Shown: one piece after another, positions 52,101 through 57,299 of the stretch | How positions within the stretch are numbered: position 1 is the first letter of the stretch | Layout: each line of letters begins with the position of its first letter | Source: Phoronis australis | Taxonomy: Eukaryota > Phoronida > Phoronidae | DNA: 64,000 nt | Assembly (NCBI GenBank): GCA_002633005.1 | Contig: NMRA01000136.1 | Span: 338,864 to 402,863, forward strand | Direction of reading: 5' to 3' | The notes under the pieces: generated by a model | What the model saw: only the letters and a program-made list of their open reading frames with translations | Database searches by the model: none | What the model was told of the DNA's origin: nothing | Position numbers and translations under genes: made by a program

Positions 52101-53375
52101 GTCGATCAGACAGATGCAGTCTCTTAACCATGGGATTGTGTTTCGAATGAGACAAACACATATCTTGCTGTTGGCATACCTTTGTTTATACAATTTGGAG
52201 GCCTTCTGCCTCTGTATTCTTAGCCTGTTGCCAAGGGTTACTTATTGTTAAGTACTTAGCACGATTTCACTCGTTACACAGTGACAGTGGCTCTATATCT
52301 AAGAGGTAAATTAATTGAGATCTTGCATAATGGTATCTTTATCTCTTCAAATTCTCGAGGCTTGTTGAGCGCATGCCTGTGTTAAGGTTTTGCCTTTTGC
52401 TTACTGTAAGTATTTGAATTTTGATTTCATCCTAGGTATGGCTTGGAGTGTCTGTTTCGGTTCTACAGCTACGGCTTAGAGAAGCGGTTCCGACCGGATG
52501 TTTATAAAGACTTCCAAGAAGACACGCTCACTGATCAAGAGAGCGGTGAGTTGAGAGAGAGCCCTGGGCTTTAGTAGGGGTGGGGTGTGGGTGCTGTACA
52601 GTTAAAGTAAATGTTTAAAGCCCATTACCAGTAACACTAACTCTCCCATGTGTGCTACCCTGGCGGGAAACAGCAGAATGCTTTCGTTTGTTAACTAAGT
52701 ACCATAGGGTGTGATTGAAAAGCTGTGAATTACCAATGTGACGTTTCTGATTTATCTTTAATTCTACATCTCCAGAGATGATGAAACATGTGTTTCTGGT
52801 GGGGAATAGAATTACGTTTTTGAATTATTGTAGGTTTTAGGACTTTAGTAAGCTACGTTGTTCTTATTATTTTTGTTTATCGCTAGTGTTTTCTGTACGT
52901 AAATATTGTGAATGTAGTCTTGACTTGTGTTTCAGGTCAACTTTATGGTCTTGAGAAGTTCTGGGCCTACCTTAAATACTCCAAGAGGACTGTTGAGGTT
53001 GACCCCAAGCTGAAAACCTTGTTATCCAAGTATAAAACTGCCCACGACTTCCGGGTGGAGCCTCCGGTAAGTCAGTGGGAGGGGCGTATGTGGTGTTTCT
53101 GATTGACAAGTTGTTGGTGATGTTCTAATGTATGCGTTAGGGGTGGAGCCTTCGGTAATGTGGTTGTAGGAGTTTTCTAGTGAAAGCGTTTTATAAAATT
53201 CAAGCTTCAATTTATATGTAGTGATTAAGTGAATATATATAATTTATGTTTACAGCAAGCAGCCACAGAGGGTGCTGCCAAACATGGTGCTGGTGATGTT
53301 CATGTCAAATCTACCGACACTGGTAAACAGTCGACCTCTAGGAAAGGAGTCACGGGGTCGGGCGATGCCAAGTAG
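9656..53375 (+). CDS. LARP1: LARP1, La-related protein 1 (whole gene, 20 coding exons)
   Basis: Joining the 20 exons listed separately gives 3,303 nt (1,100 residues plus stop) with every intron GT-AG and every phase consistent. LARP1 is a cytoplasmic RNA-binding protein that caps and stores 5'TOP mRNAs (ribosomal proteins, translation factors) under mTORC1 control and binds PABP. Visible parts: acidic, Lys-rich disordered N-terminus (1-161); Gln/Pro and Ser/Gly low complexity (203-278); RGG/RG tract (about 339-365); La motif (about 413-505, [20 protein letters not shown]); PAM2-like [11 protein letters not shown] (exon 9); [11 protein letters not shown] block (exon 11); [19 protein letters not shown] (exon 12); PRFYPV block (exon 14); and DM15 (about 895-1058). 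DM15 keeps [23 protein letters not shown] and [13 protein letters not shown], which include the residues that hold the mRNA cap and +1 C in human LARP1. Length is close to vertebrate LARP1. One copy is seen, so it is likely pro-orthologous to LARP1 and LARP1B. Its introns host three C/D snoRNAs. Confidence 0.95.
10355..10462 (+). repeat. Foldback MITE, copy b
   Basis: Arms around AACCAGTTTTCTC and AAACTGGTTCTCAAAATG. Pairing extends outward through CCCACATTTTGGG and CTCACAGG to ATTAGT and ACTAAT at the edges. The loop phrase differs from other copies (ACTAACTAAGAGACAAC). Confidence 0.7.
10600..10828 (-). repeat. tRNA-derived SINE, copy 1
   Basis: Reads on the - strand from a tRNA-like head (CACTGCC side near 10820) to a tail with a perfect hairpin (TCTGGTACA and TGTACCAGA near 10612-10632). 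Aligns along its whole length with the copy at 24404-24633. Its B-box region is more mutated. Confidence 0.7.
13281..13328. repeat. Perfect hairpin, 21-bp arms and 6-nt loop
   Basis: The 21 bases at 13281-13301 (starting CTATAACAGCC) are exactly inverted at 13308-13328, with loop AGAAAT. There is no coding frame. Perfect arms suggest a recent foldback or inverted duplication, or a structured intronic RNA. Confidence 0.85.
15225..15940. mobile_element. hAT-like non-autonomous element, CAGTGTTCTCCA termini
   Basis: CAGTGTTCTCCA at the left is inverted at the right end (TGGAGAACACTG), and an ACTCGACGCA block is inverted just inside. The interior (about 690 bp) is AT-rich and non-coding. The CAGTG start is hAT-like, but no clean 8-bp target duplication is visible; CTAG-rep copy 3 abuts the right end. 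A related fragment lies near 21490-21600. Confidence 0.55.
15947..17187 (+). repeat. CTAG-rep copy 3, near full length
   Basis: Best-preserved intronic copy. The head is the near-palindrome at 15948-15978 (ATGCGCCCAC, then ATGTGGACGCAT), followed by a GTCCGTCCG-rich stretch. About eight modules of ~145 bp end in CTAGTGG motifs. The 3' block has GTGGGCGCATTTCAATGCTC and ends CTCTTG at 17187. Perfect CTCF-type cores (- strand) lie at 16137-16150, 16282-16295 and 16542-16555; one-mismatch cores lie at 16396-16409 and 16688-16701. No conserved protein is encoded. Confidence 0.9.
17930..18666. mobile_element. hAT-like 737-bp element with 8-bp target duplication
   Basis: The left end CCGGGGGTTATACAG and right end CTGTATAAACCCCTG are imperfect inverted repeats. 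Flanks TCTCTCAG (17922-17929) and TCTTTCAG (18667-18674) match at 7 of 8 positions, as expected for an aged hAT duplication. An 81-codon frame on the - strand (17963-18208) matches no transposase I know. Confidence 0.55.
19358..19416 (+). CDS. LARP1: LARP1 coding exon 2
   Basis: A 59-nt exon with acceptor TTTCTCTTGCAG and donor CAG/GTACTG. It reads [20 protein letters not shown] including the split first codon. Phases 1 in and 0 out fit exons 1 and 3. Low-complexity Ala/Val/Lys; the call depends on phase and splice sites. Confidence 0.7.
22050..22112 (+). CDS. LARP1: LARP1 coding exon 3
   Basis: A 63-nt phase-0 exon with acceptor TTAATTTCAG and donor GAG/GTGAGA. It encodes [20 protein letters not shown] then E. 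The DTQWPTL segment resembles the W-P-x-L motif found N-terminally in LARP1 proteins. Confidence 0.8.
22766..23765 (+). repeat. CTAG-rep copy 4, interrupted by a hAT-like MITE
   Basis: A 5'-truncated copy. Modules run from about 22766. The family sequence is broken at 23132 by the 515-bp MITE and resumes at 23648 (TATGAAGTTGACAACAG), ending near the CATTTCAAC block at about 23755. The best CTCF-type motif (22884-22897) has one mismatch. Confidence 0.75.
23133..23647. mobile_element. hAT-like MITE, copy A (intact, 515 bp)
   Basis: Termini are CAGGGCTTGGAAT and its inverse ATTCCAAGCCCTG. TTCATAT is duplicated at 23126-23132 and 23648-23654. The interior has repeated TTCCGCG motifs and no transposase. 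The insertion splits a CTAG-rep module, so it is younger than that copy. It also supplies the empty site (23200/23201) for the nested insertion at 43.4 kb. Confidence 0.8.
24404..24633 (-). repeat. tRNA-derived SINE, copy 2
   Basis: On the - strand it begins with a Leu/Ser-type tRNA-like head (GGCAGTGTGGCCTGGTTGAT). It has a perfect B box (GGTTCGAGTCC at 24571-24581), and its acceptor-like arms GGCAGTG and CACTGCT pair. It continues into an unrelated body and ends with a 3' hairpin (GTCTG and CAGAC arms, 24417-24439) followed by A10 on the - strand. Its head lies about 47 bp from the LARP1 exon 4 acceptor. Confidence 0.75.
24681..24909 (+). CDS. LARP1: LARP1 coding exon 4 (Gln/Pro and Ser/Gly rich)
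   Basis: Acceptor ATCTTTAACAG, donor AAG/GTACAC, 76 codons plus one base. It contains KKSPKPP, seven Gln, PPPNSP, then [16 protein letters not shown] and a Ser/Gly run ending RSAPKKK. It starts only about 47 bp after a SINE (24404-24633). Codon usage is clearly GC-richer than the flanking introns. Confidence 0.85.
25452..26987. mobile_element. Diverged long relative of the hAT-like MITE
   Basis: Left part (about 25460-25650) and right end (26938-26987, ending CATTCCAAGCCCTG) align with copy A, but 1.5 kb separates them instead of 0.5 kb. Middle phrases (GCGGCGACAAATA, CTGCAG, CAAAAAATG) also match copy A. Extra sequence includes the 25659-25769 foldback. No transposase frame was recognised. 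Confidence 0.55.
25659..25769. repeat. 111-bp MITE-like foldback inside the diverged hAT-like copy
   Basis: CACAGGCGCTCGAATTT (25659-25675) is inverted at 25753-25769 with one mismatch over 17 bp. It is absent from copies A and B of the host element, so it is a later insertion. Confidence 0.55.
27830..28170 (+). repeat. Dispersed AT-rich repeat, copy 1 of 3
   Basis: Shares a collinear pattern with 35440-35810 and 46720-47060: a TTTGATATAAATGTTCA-like block, a T-rich stretch, then TTTTTGGTAACCCCTCATGC, AAATGGCT and TTTTTGAGAC. Divergence is high; no coding potential or terminal repeats are seen. Confidence 0.45.
30207..30352 (+). repeat. Decayed tandem repeat, TTTTTCTGGTAAAATAT-like unit
   Basis: At least seven imperfect occurrences of TTTTTCTGGT or close variants within 146 bp, spaced about 20-25 bp. 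T-rich on the coding strand of LARP1 intron 4. Confidence 0.55.
30721..30816 (+). repeat. Foldback MITE, copy c
   Basis: Has the family loop TCTCCACTGAATAACA between AACCAGTTT and AAACTGGTTCTCAAG. Outer arms (GGTGGGATATAATGTGCC and the TATGACC-to-CCCCAT side) pair imperfectly. Confidence 0.7.
34231..34322 (+). other. Long imperfect hairpin in LARP1 intron 4
   Basis: TTGTCAAGGTGACT (34242-34255) pairs with AGTCACCATGACAA (34292-34305) with one mismatch. An outer AGCCCA/TGGGCT pairing (34232-34237, 34316-34321) closes it. The ends lie about 168 nt from exon 5. It could be a structured intronic RNA, a pre-miRNA-like hairpin or an old foldback element. No C/D or H/ACA boxes fit. Confidence 0.45.
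34490..34615 (+). CDS. LARP1: LARP1 coding exon 5
   Basis: Acceptor CATTTCCGCAG, donor CAGAG/GTAATG, phase 1 in and out. It encodes [20 protein letters not shown] and an Arg-rich tail. KWVPL matches the K-W-V-P-L motif before the RG-rich tract of vertebrate LARP1. Confidence 0.9.
35440..35810 (+). repeat. Dispersed AT-rich repeat, copy 2 of 3
   Basis: Collinear with copies at 27.8 and 46.7 kb (ATAGCAGTCCAATTTTTGAT, then AGTGGAAGATTTTAAAAGC, then TTTTAGAGAACA). Lies in LARP1 intron 5. Confidence 0.5.
35958..36218 (+). repeat. Minisatellite, 9 x 29 bp, YY1-like motif in each unit
   Basis: Nine uninterrupted 29-bp units (TGTACTGTAGATGGCGGGCA plus GATAGGTGA) differ by only one or two bases (TAG or TGG, GGT or GTT, GCAG or GTAG). 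Each contains GATGGCGGG, close to the YY1 consensus AAGATGGCGGC. The array ends 75 bp before the exon 6 acceptor. Low divergence suggests recent expansion and probable length polymorphism. Confidence 0.95.
36294..36449 (+). CDS. LARP1: LARP1 coding exon 6 (RGG/RG tract)
   Basis: Acceptor ACCTATTTTGCAG, donor A/GTAAGT, phase 1 in and out. It encodes an acidic stretch then [16 protein letters not shown] and more RG repeats, matching the RG tract just before the La motif in vertebrate LARP1. RG tracts bind RNA and are arginine-methylation targets. A 29-bp minisatellite ends 75 bp upstream. Confidence 0.92.
37056..37137 (+). ncRNA. C/D-box snoRNA, copy 1 (LARP1 intron 6)
   Basis: Box C ATGATGA (37064-37070), box C' TGACGA (37110-37115) and box D CTGA (37130-37133). 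The terminal stem GAAG/UUUC (37056-37059 with 37134-37137) includes one G-U pair. The segment upstream of the presumed D' position, TGGACTAGAGTCTCAGA, is identical in all three copies. This is the most degenerate of the three (C' has one change). Host introns normally release such RNAs by exonucleolytic trimming after splicing; the expected role is guiding 2'-O-methylation of rRNA. Confidence 0.75.
37516..37581 (+). repeat. Exact 33-bp tandem duplication
   Basis: A 33-bp unit beginning GAGTTAAGACCAGTGTATTA occurs twice with no mismatch (37516-37548, 37549-37581). It is a recent local duplication or an assembly artefact. Confidence 0.9.
38952..38965 (-). promoter_or_regulatory. Isolated perfect CTCF-type core motif
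   Basis: CCACTAGGTGGCAC on the - strand fits CCASYAGRKGGCRS at all 14 positions. Unlike the array motifs it has no obvious CTAG-rep sequence around it. It is 84 bp upstream of LARP1 exon 7. Binding is not shown by sequence alone. Confidence 0.4.
39050..39209 (+). CDS. LARP1: LARP1 coding exon 7 (start of La motif)
   Basis: Acceptor TCTTCATTTCAG, donor AT/GTAAGT, phase 1 in and 2 out. The Tyr/Gly-rich lead [12 protein letters not shown] is followed by [13 protein letters not shown], the first helix of the La motif. Confidence 0.93.
40153..40297 (+). CDS. LARP1: LARP1 coding exon 8 (La motif core)
   Basis: Acceptor TTGCATGTTGCAG, donor GAG/GTAAGC, phase 2 in and 0 out. It encodes [19 protein letters not shown] and [16 protein letters not shown], the winged-helix La motif. 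The aromatic and Asp residues of the RNA-binding pocket (Y-Y-F-S-x-x-N-L) are intact. Confidence 0.97.
40331..40440 (+). mobile_element. Foldback MITE, copy d (type copy, perfect 8-bp TSD)
   Basis: A 110-bp almost fully palindromic element. The left arm runs GGTAATAGTTGGATATAACG to TTTGAGAACCAGTTTTC, and the right arm AAACTGGTTCTCAAATTATG to CCGATTGTTGCC. The unpaired loop is around TTCACTGAATAACAGGCATC. CTTTTAGG is duplicated exactly at 40323-40330 and 40441-40448, an 8-bp hAT-like duplication. It lies 33 bp after the LARP1 exon 8 donor. Confidence 0.88.
41133..41218 (+). ncRNA. C/D-box snoRNA, copy 2 (LARP1 intron 8)
   Basis: Box C ATGATGA (41142-41148), C' TGATGA (41187-41192), D CTGA (41207-41210). 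The perfect 6-bp terminal stem GTGAGT/ACTCAC (41133-41138 with 41213-41218) is a different sequence from the stems of the other copies. The 28 nt after box C and the presumed guide before D' match copy 1 almost exactly. Ends about 320 nt upstream of exon 9. Confidence 0.85.
41537..41768 (+). CDS. LARP1: LARP1 coding exon 9 (La motif end, PAM2-like motif)
   Basis: Acceptor GTCCATGTAG, donor GATG/GTATGT, phase 0 in and 1 out. [20 protein letters not shown] and PEKWPL close the La-motif region. [19 protein letters not shown] corresponds to the PABP-binding PAM2-like segment of human LARP1. Confidence 0.95.
42040..42123 (+). ncRNA. C/D-box snoRNA, copy 3 (LARP1 intron 9)
   Basis: Box C ATGATGA (42048-42054), C' TGATGA (42094-42099), D CTGA (42114-42117). 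The perfect 6-bp terminal stem is ACAGCA/TGCTGT (42040-42045 with 42118-42123). The D' guide region is unchanged relative to copies 1 and 2. The region before box D differs at two positions (ACAAGCCTCG versus ACGAGCCTTG), so the D' guide looks the more constrained. Ends 133 nt upstream of exon 10. Confidence 0.85.
42257..42459 (+). CDS. LARP1: LARP1 coding exon 10
   Basis: Acceptor TTTTGCTCTAG, donor CAG/GTGGGT, phase 1 in and 0 out. [19 protein letters not shown] matches the vertebrate block L-S-T-S-L-P-D-L-x-S-E-P-W-I-E-V-K-K. Confidence 0.92.
42871..42980 (+). CDS. LARP1: LARP1 coding exon 11
   Basis: Acceptor TTTTTCAACAG, donor CTG/GTCAGT, phase 0 in and 2 out. It encodes [20 protein letters not shown] then NTFTDW, a signature block of LARP1 with near-identical vertebrate counterparts. 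Confidence 0.95.
43414..44679 (+). repeat. CTAG-rep copy 5, nested in hAT-like MITE copy B
   Basis: Begins TTATGCGCCCACATATTTAT and ends TTGCTCTTG. Perfect CTCF-type cores lie at 43619-43632 and 43764-43777 (- strand). The centre is lost to the assembly gap. Comparing with the uninterrupted MITE copy shows insertion between A and T with no more than 1 bp duplicated. A 25-bp exact tandem repeat (ATTTTAGTATTTGCCTCTAG type) follows the gap at about 44258-44307. Confidence 0.85.
43876..44238. other. Assembly gap (363 N)
   Basis: Run of N inside CTAG-rep copy 5. Its size may be estimated rather than measured. Long open frames called across it are meaningless. Confidence 0.99.
45592..45805 (+). 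CDS. LARP1: LARP1 coding exon 12
   Basis: Acceptor CGTCTCACAG, donor CCG/GTGGGT, phase 2 in and 0 out. It encodes [20 protein letters not shown] and [20 protein letters not shown], highly conserved central LARP1 sequence of unknown fold. It follows an intron filled by nested repeats and the assembly gap. Confidence 0.96.
46277..46400 (+). CDS. LARP1: LARP1 coding exon 13
   Basis: Acceptor CCATTTTGCAG, donor CAACAG/GTTAGT, phase 0 in and 1 out. [11 protein letters not shown] corresponds to the vertebrate I-S-K-E-Q-F-E-N-L-T-P block. A run of seven Pro follows. Confidence 0.9.
46720..47060 (+). repeat. Dispersed AT-rich repeat, copy 3 of 3
   Basis: In LARP1 intron 13, just before exon 14. Collinear with copies 1 and 2 (ATAGAAGTCCTGTTTTTGAT, AAAAGTGGATCATTTTAAAA, TTTTTGGGGAACA). 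Confidence 0.5.
47161..47384 (+). CDS. LARP1: LARP1 coding exon 14
   Basis: Acceptor TTTTCTCACAG, donor CAG/GTAAGT, phase 1 in and 0 out. It encodes [12 protein letters not shown], repeated [12 protein letters not shown] (proline-directed kinase sites) and [14 protein letters not shown], all recognisable in vertebrate LARP1. Confidence 0.94.
49507..49631 (+). CDS. LARP1: LARP1 coding exon 15
   Basis: Acceptor GTTTTTCAG, donor AG/GTAATG, phase 0 in and 2 out. [13 protein letters not shown] is followed by [12 protein letters not shown], matching the vertebrate H-V-G-W-V-M-D-S-R block upstream of DM15. Confidence 0.94.
50122..50264 (+). CDS. LARP1: LARP1 coding exon 16 (DM15 repeat A)
   Basis: Acceptor TTTGCTCAACAG, donor AAG/GTGAGT, phase 2 in and 1 out. 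[20 protein letters not shown] and YHKYHARCL open the DM15 domain (residues from about 895). Confidence 0.95.
50817..50961 (+). CDS. LARP1: LARP1 coding exon 17 (DM15, first cap-binding segment)
   Basis: Acceptor TTTCCATTACAG, donor ACAG/GTACGT, phase 1 in and 2 out. [20 protein letters not shown] contains the Arg and Phe that correspond to human R840 and F844 in the TOP-cap pocket. Confidence 0.96.
52436..52545 (+). CDS. LARP1: LARP1 coding exon 18 (DM15, second cap-binding segment)
   Basis: Acceptor TTTCATCCTAG, donor AGCG/GTGAGT, phase 2 in and 1 out. [18 protein letters not shown] carries the equivalents of human R879, Y883 and E886, all conserved. Confidence 0.96.
52936..53066 (+). CDS. 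LARP1: LARP1 coding exon 19 (DM15, third repeat)
   Basis: Acceptor TTGTGTTTCAG, donor CCG/GTAAGT, phase 1 in and 0 out. [19 protein letters not shown] includes the Tyr matching human Y922. [13 protein letters not shown] closes the domain. Confidence 0.96.
53256..53375 (+). CDS. LARP1: LARP1 coding exon 20 (stop codon)
   Basis: Acceptor TATGTTTACAG, 39 codons then TAG at 53373-53375. A short Ala/Gly/Lys-rich tail ([13 protein letters not shown] to GSGDAK) with no domain. Such weakly conserved tails follow DM15 in other LARP1 proteins. Confidence 0.85.
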   Translation, partial: QAATEGAAKHGAGDVHVKSTDTGKQSTSRKGVTGSGDAK

Positions 53376-53860
53376 GCGGGACCATATCATGTGCAAAAGA
53401 CTTGTAAACATACTGTGTATGTGAATGGCGATAGGACATGTGACAAAGAAAGGAACTCTGATTGGCTGATAGACACCATTTCAGTGGATGTTGATTGACA
53501 TGTGACTGAAAATGACAGTTAAATATCGTACAATTGACATGATTCTTTGTTTTGGTGGCAGTTTATTGTGAATATTTTTTGATTGTTGAATAATTGTGAT
53601 CACCGATTATTAATTATTGCTAACTAGTCTGGTAAATTTAACCTGCTTGTACATTTAATGACGTTGTTTAACTTTAAAAAATGAAGAAAAACTATATATT
53701 TTTCAAATCATATTAGTTCAGGAAAATGCTTTGTTCATGCTTTGTTTTGCTGCAAGAGATTGTCTTAATGCAGAGTTTTAAAAACCCAAAAGATTGGTTT
53801 TACATTTTACTAAGAGTTGATTTGGTTTGGGTGTGATATTTCTGATTCTGTTCATTTAGT

Positions 53861-53964
53861 GGCAATAATCAGACATAACGTGCCCACATTTTGAGTACCA
53901 GTTTTCTCTGAATAACAGGCATCAAACTGGTTCTCAAAACGGCACGTTTTATTTGACTATTGCC
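53861..53964 (+). mobile_element. Foldback MITE, copy e
   Basis: A 104-bp palindromic copy (GGCAATAATCAGACATAACG to GACTATTGCC) with the family loop. Flanks CATTTAGT (53853-53860) and CATTTAAC (53965-53972) match at 6 of 8 positions. It lies in the probable LARP1 3'UTR. Confidence 0.8.
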
Positions 53965-55537
53965 CATTTAACTATCTTGGTATGATCTCGAACTTAATGC
54001 ATGTTGAAGTGCTAACTGGTTGACATGTGTTACGATGGGAAGTTTTGAGTGTGAAAAGAATTTCTTTGTTTAGAAAGCCACTTTGTTCAGCAAACTTCGT
54101 ATGAGAGCTGTCGTTTAAAACCTTTTGGTCTTGTGCCAACTATTTAGACAAACTGGCTGCATCAGAAATTAAAGGTTGAAGTTACGTCCTCATTTTGGTC
54201 TTATTTTAGACTGAATTTGGATGTCAAAATAGTCCATGTATTGACCAAATATCCTGGTATATCTTGGTCAACTAATTGTTTAAGTCGCTGTTGCAGCCGT
54301 TTCACAGCTTGCTGCATAAAATTGCAGCTGTTATATACACTATGCAGTGTCTGCATGATTTGTGTTACACCAAGCAGACACAGTTGACCTGTTGTATGAG
54401 AAAAGGCTGCAACTGGTACTTTTACTGCTTGCTGTGGGCCAGGCTTTGAGATTAAGAGCAAGGGTTGGTTCTACAAGCGTTGTGTCACACGACATACCCA
54501 TTCTTCTGCCAATTTCTCTGTAAGGGAGACTGCAATGCCTTTGGGTCGTAATATCACAGTTGGAGCATGTTCATGAACTTGGATTATCCTCCCCAAATGT
54601 TACTGTAAGTCATGTGGATTAGAACTGTTAATCGGGTTACAGGGATGACACCCGTTGCTTGTTATGTGGTTGTTGGAAGTGGTGCATACCAACTCATTAT
54701 TGATCATGGAGAAAGGTTCATTCTATTGGGTCATTGCTGTTGCATATATTATGCATGTTGTTCCAGTTCTTTAGCTATAGTTTTACTATTGGTTTTATGT
54801 TAGCGTAGCAGAGGATTTTGACTCATCGTTATTATTACTAGTAATATCGTTATTGTTATGTAATCATTTGGGACCTGGGGTTTAATCTTTGCACTTGAAA
54901 CGCGACTGGAAAATTGGCCTATTGTGTGGTCTGCTTTGATTTAAGTTGCAAACGTGTACTCTAATCATGCGAGGTGATTGGTTGAGTTTGGGGTCCTAGT
55001 CGAGTTTTAAGTTGCGAGATAAGACAATGGTACCAGTGTGTGATTGATTTGCATATTTTCTTTTTGTGTGTGCTTGTGTGTGTATATGTTAGGGATGTTT
55101 TATTTCAATGTTTTGAGCCTGGATATTAGCTTGTTAGGGTGATGCATGTTGCCCCTTACCATTTGTCTCTTCATAGCATTTCACCCCTTGTCAGAAACAC
55201 AGACAATGTTCGGTGCCTCTGTTAACATCAGCTTCGTAATCAGTGCCATACCAAATATGTTATGAATGACAAGCAACCTGTGGCGAGGATGTTATGCCGT
55301 ACTTGAAACTTGACTAAAAACTTGACCACTTACATGGCAAGTTACGAGTAAACTTGGTCTAAAAAGTTAAACTCTACTCATGCAGTGTGATTTGTTAAGG
55401 TTTGAGTCTTTGTATTCGGATATAGCATCCCAAACTTTGGTGTTGTATGTGTCTTATTGACACTAATTGAAGGACACTTGTGTGCTGTGAATTAGAATTC
55501 CTGGGATGAGAACATTTTTGTGGTTATGGGCATCTTG

Positions 55538-55626
55538 CATGGGTGGCGCAGCACTGAAGTAAGTGCCCCATGGTGAAATAAGTTGGGAGCCATACCCCCC
55601 AGCCCCCCTATGGTGTGCCGCCCATG
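55538..55626. mobile_element. CATGGGTGGCGCA mini-element with 5-bp duplication
   Basis: An 89-bp element with inverted ends CATGGGTGGCGCA and TGTGCCGCCCATG. TCTTG flanks both sides (55533-55537, 55627-55631). Same family as 7333-7462. Confidence 0.65.
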
Positions 55627-57299
55627 TCTTGTACGTAGTCCCGTTCTCATTATTGGGCATTCTCATTCCTTACACCATATGGCACTGTACTATGTCTTTC
55701 ACAGCCAATAGGAAGCCACCAGGTGTGGTTCATGACTGCCAACTTCCTATTTTTGATTTTGTTGGTCCGAAAGTGATAGCAATTTTCCCAATGAAAGCAG
55801 AGGACTTGCGGAGTTATTTCAAGAAAAAATGAATCTGTCATTAAGGGTGATGGATTCTACCTCATTTTGGGCTATTTGTGTTACATGGTACAAGACGATC
55901 ATCGGTGGGCTTTGACACTGTTCTGGCCTTATTTATACTCCAAATGTTCACCTTTGATATGCTGTTTGCATGCGGAGTTTGAATACTACCTGACTTCAGT
56001 TTTATCTGTATGTATTTGCTGGCAATTTAGCATTTCATCGTCATTATTTAGTCAAGTAATCATGAAAATAGTTTGAAGATGCTTTATCTCATGCAAACCT
56101 TGATTATGCAACTTATAACATGCGCTGCAGGTGAATTCTGAAGAAATTTCATATTGAAATTAAGTACGTGAAGAGACATTTTAGTCATGAACCGTGACTG
56201 ATACAACTACTTTATCATTACTGCTCAAAGCAATATTAACACATGCTAAGCAGTCCACTAAGATGACCATTTGGTAAAGAATGAAATTAGTTGACACTCC
56301 ATTTGGTAACAGTATAGTCTACAGGGATTGAGTTTTTCCGGGGATTCCTGTTTCAGTTAAGGAAGTGGGGTAAAATGTGAGCTAATCCTTGGAACTTTCT
56401 GGGATTCCTAGTTCAGTTCATGGAGTATAGGCTAGAAGTGTCAACGTCTCGGAATTGACCCTCTTAGAGATGCCAAACTGTGTGTGTATTTCGTCTTCAA
56501 GTTTTGCCAGCTAGACGGTGATTTCTTAGATAGGCTGACATGAGTGATGGCAGCATTTGCGATTTACTACCGGTGTTTGTCGTGTGTGTGAACTTCTTTC
56601 TAATACCTAGCCAACTACCGATGACTGTTTGCAGCTTCAGCACATGTCCAGGGTATCTTATACTGACCTTGCCAAACTTAAATACTTGCAAAATCAGAGT
56701 TGTGCAAGATTTCAACTAAAGCCGGACCACAGTGGGCGCTAGATTCAAATTTATTTATGTATTCAAGGTTTTAATGAGATCTGGCATCTTTAACAAATCT
56801 GTATATTGTGAAATGGAACAATTTCTGAAGATTTCATTCTATGCAATATTGTTTGGGTGCCTAGGTGTTACATCATACAGCCAGTGTATTGTCGTTAATA
56901 GAGGGATTGTCATTAACTTTTAATTTCAAATTCTAAAAAAATAAAAAACCAAAAAAGTCTATTGTTGTCAGTTATACCGCCCGAGGTGTTTTTATCTTAT
57001 CCTTACAGCAGACCAGTTGTGAAGCTACACGAAGGTAGCAAGTGAAACTACAGTAATTTTTCAGATTTTTAAATTAAACCAGTTCAGCCATGCAGTGATG
57101 TTAGACTTGCTGAAACAGAGCCACACTCTGGTATACACTTGGGTGAACATGACAATGTTAGAGTGACCATTTTAGATGAGTGTGGTCGAAGTGTGGATAA
57201 AAAAAACATTACCGGAAGTTTGTGATAAGGGTGAAGATCAATAAGCTTGGACCAGGTCAACAGCGCGAGATGAATCATTTTTACTCTTCTCTGTTTTTA

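Noticed and set aside
55563-55832. 89-codon frame in the LARP1 downstream region
   Set aside because: It begins inside the CATGGG mini-element and shows no domain or conserved motif.
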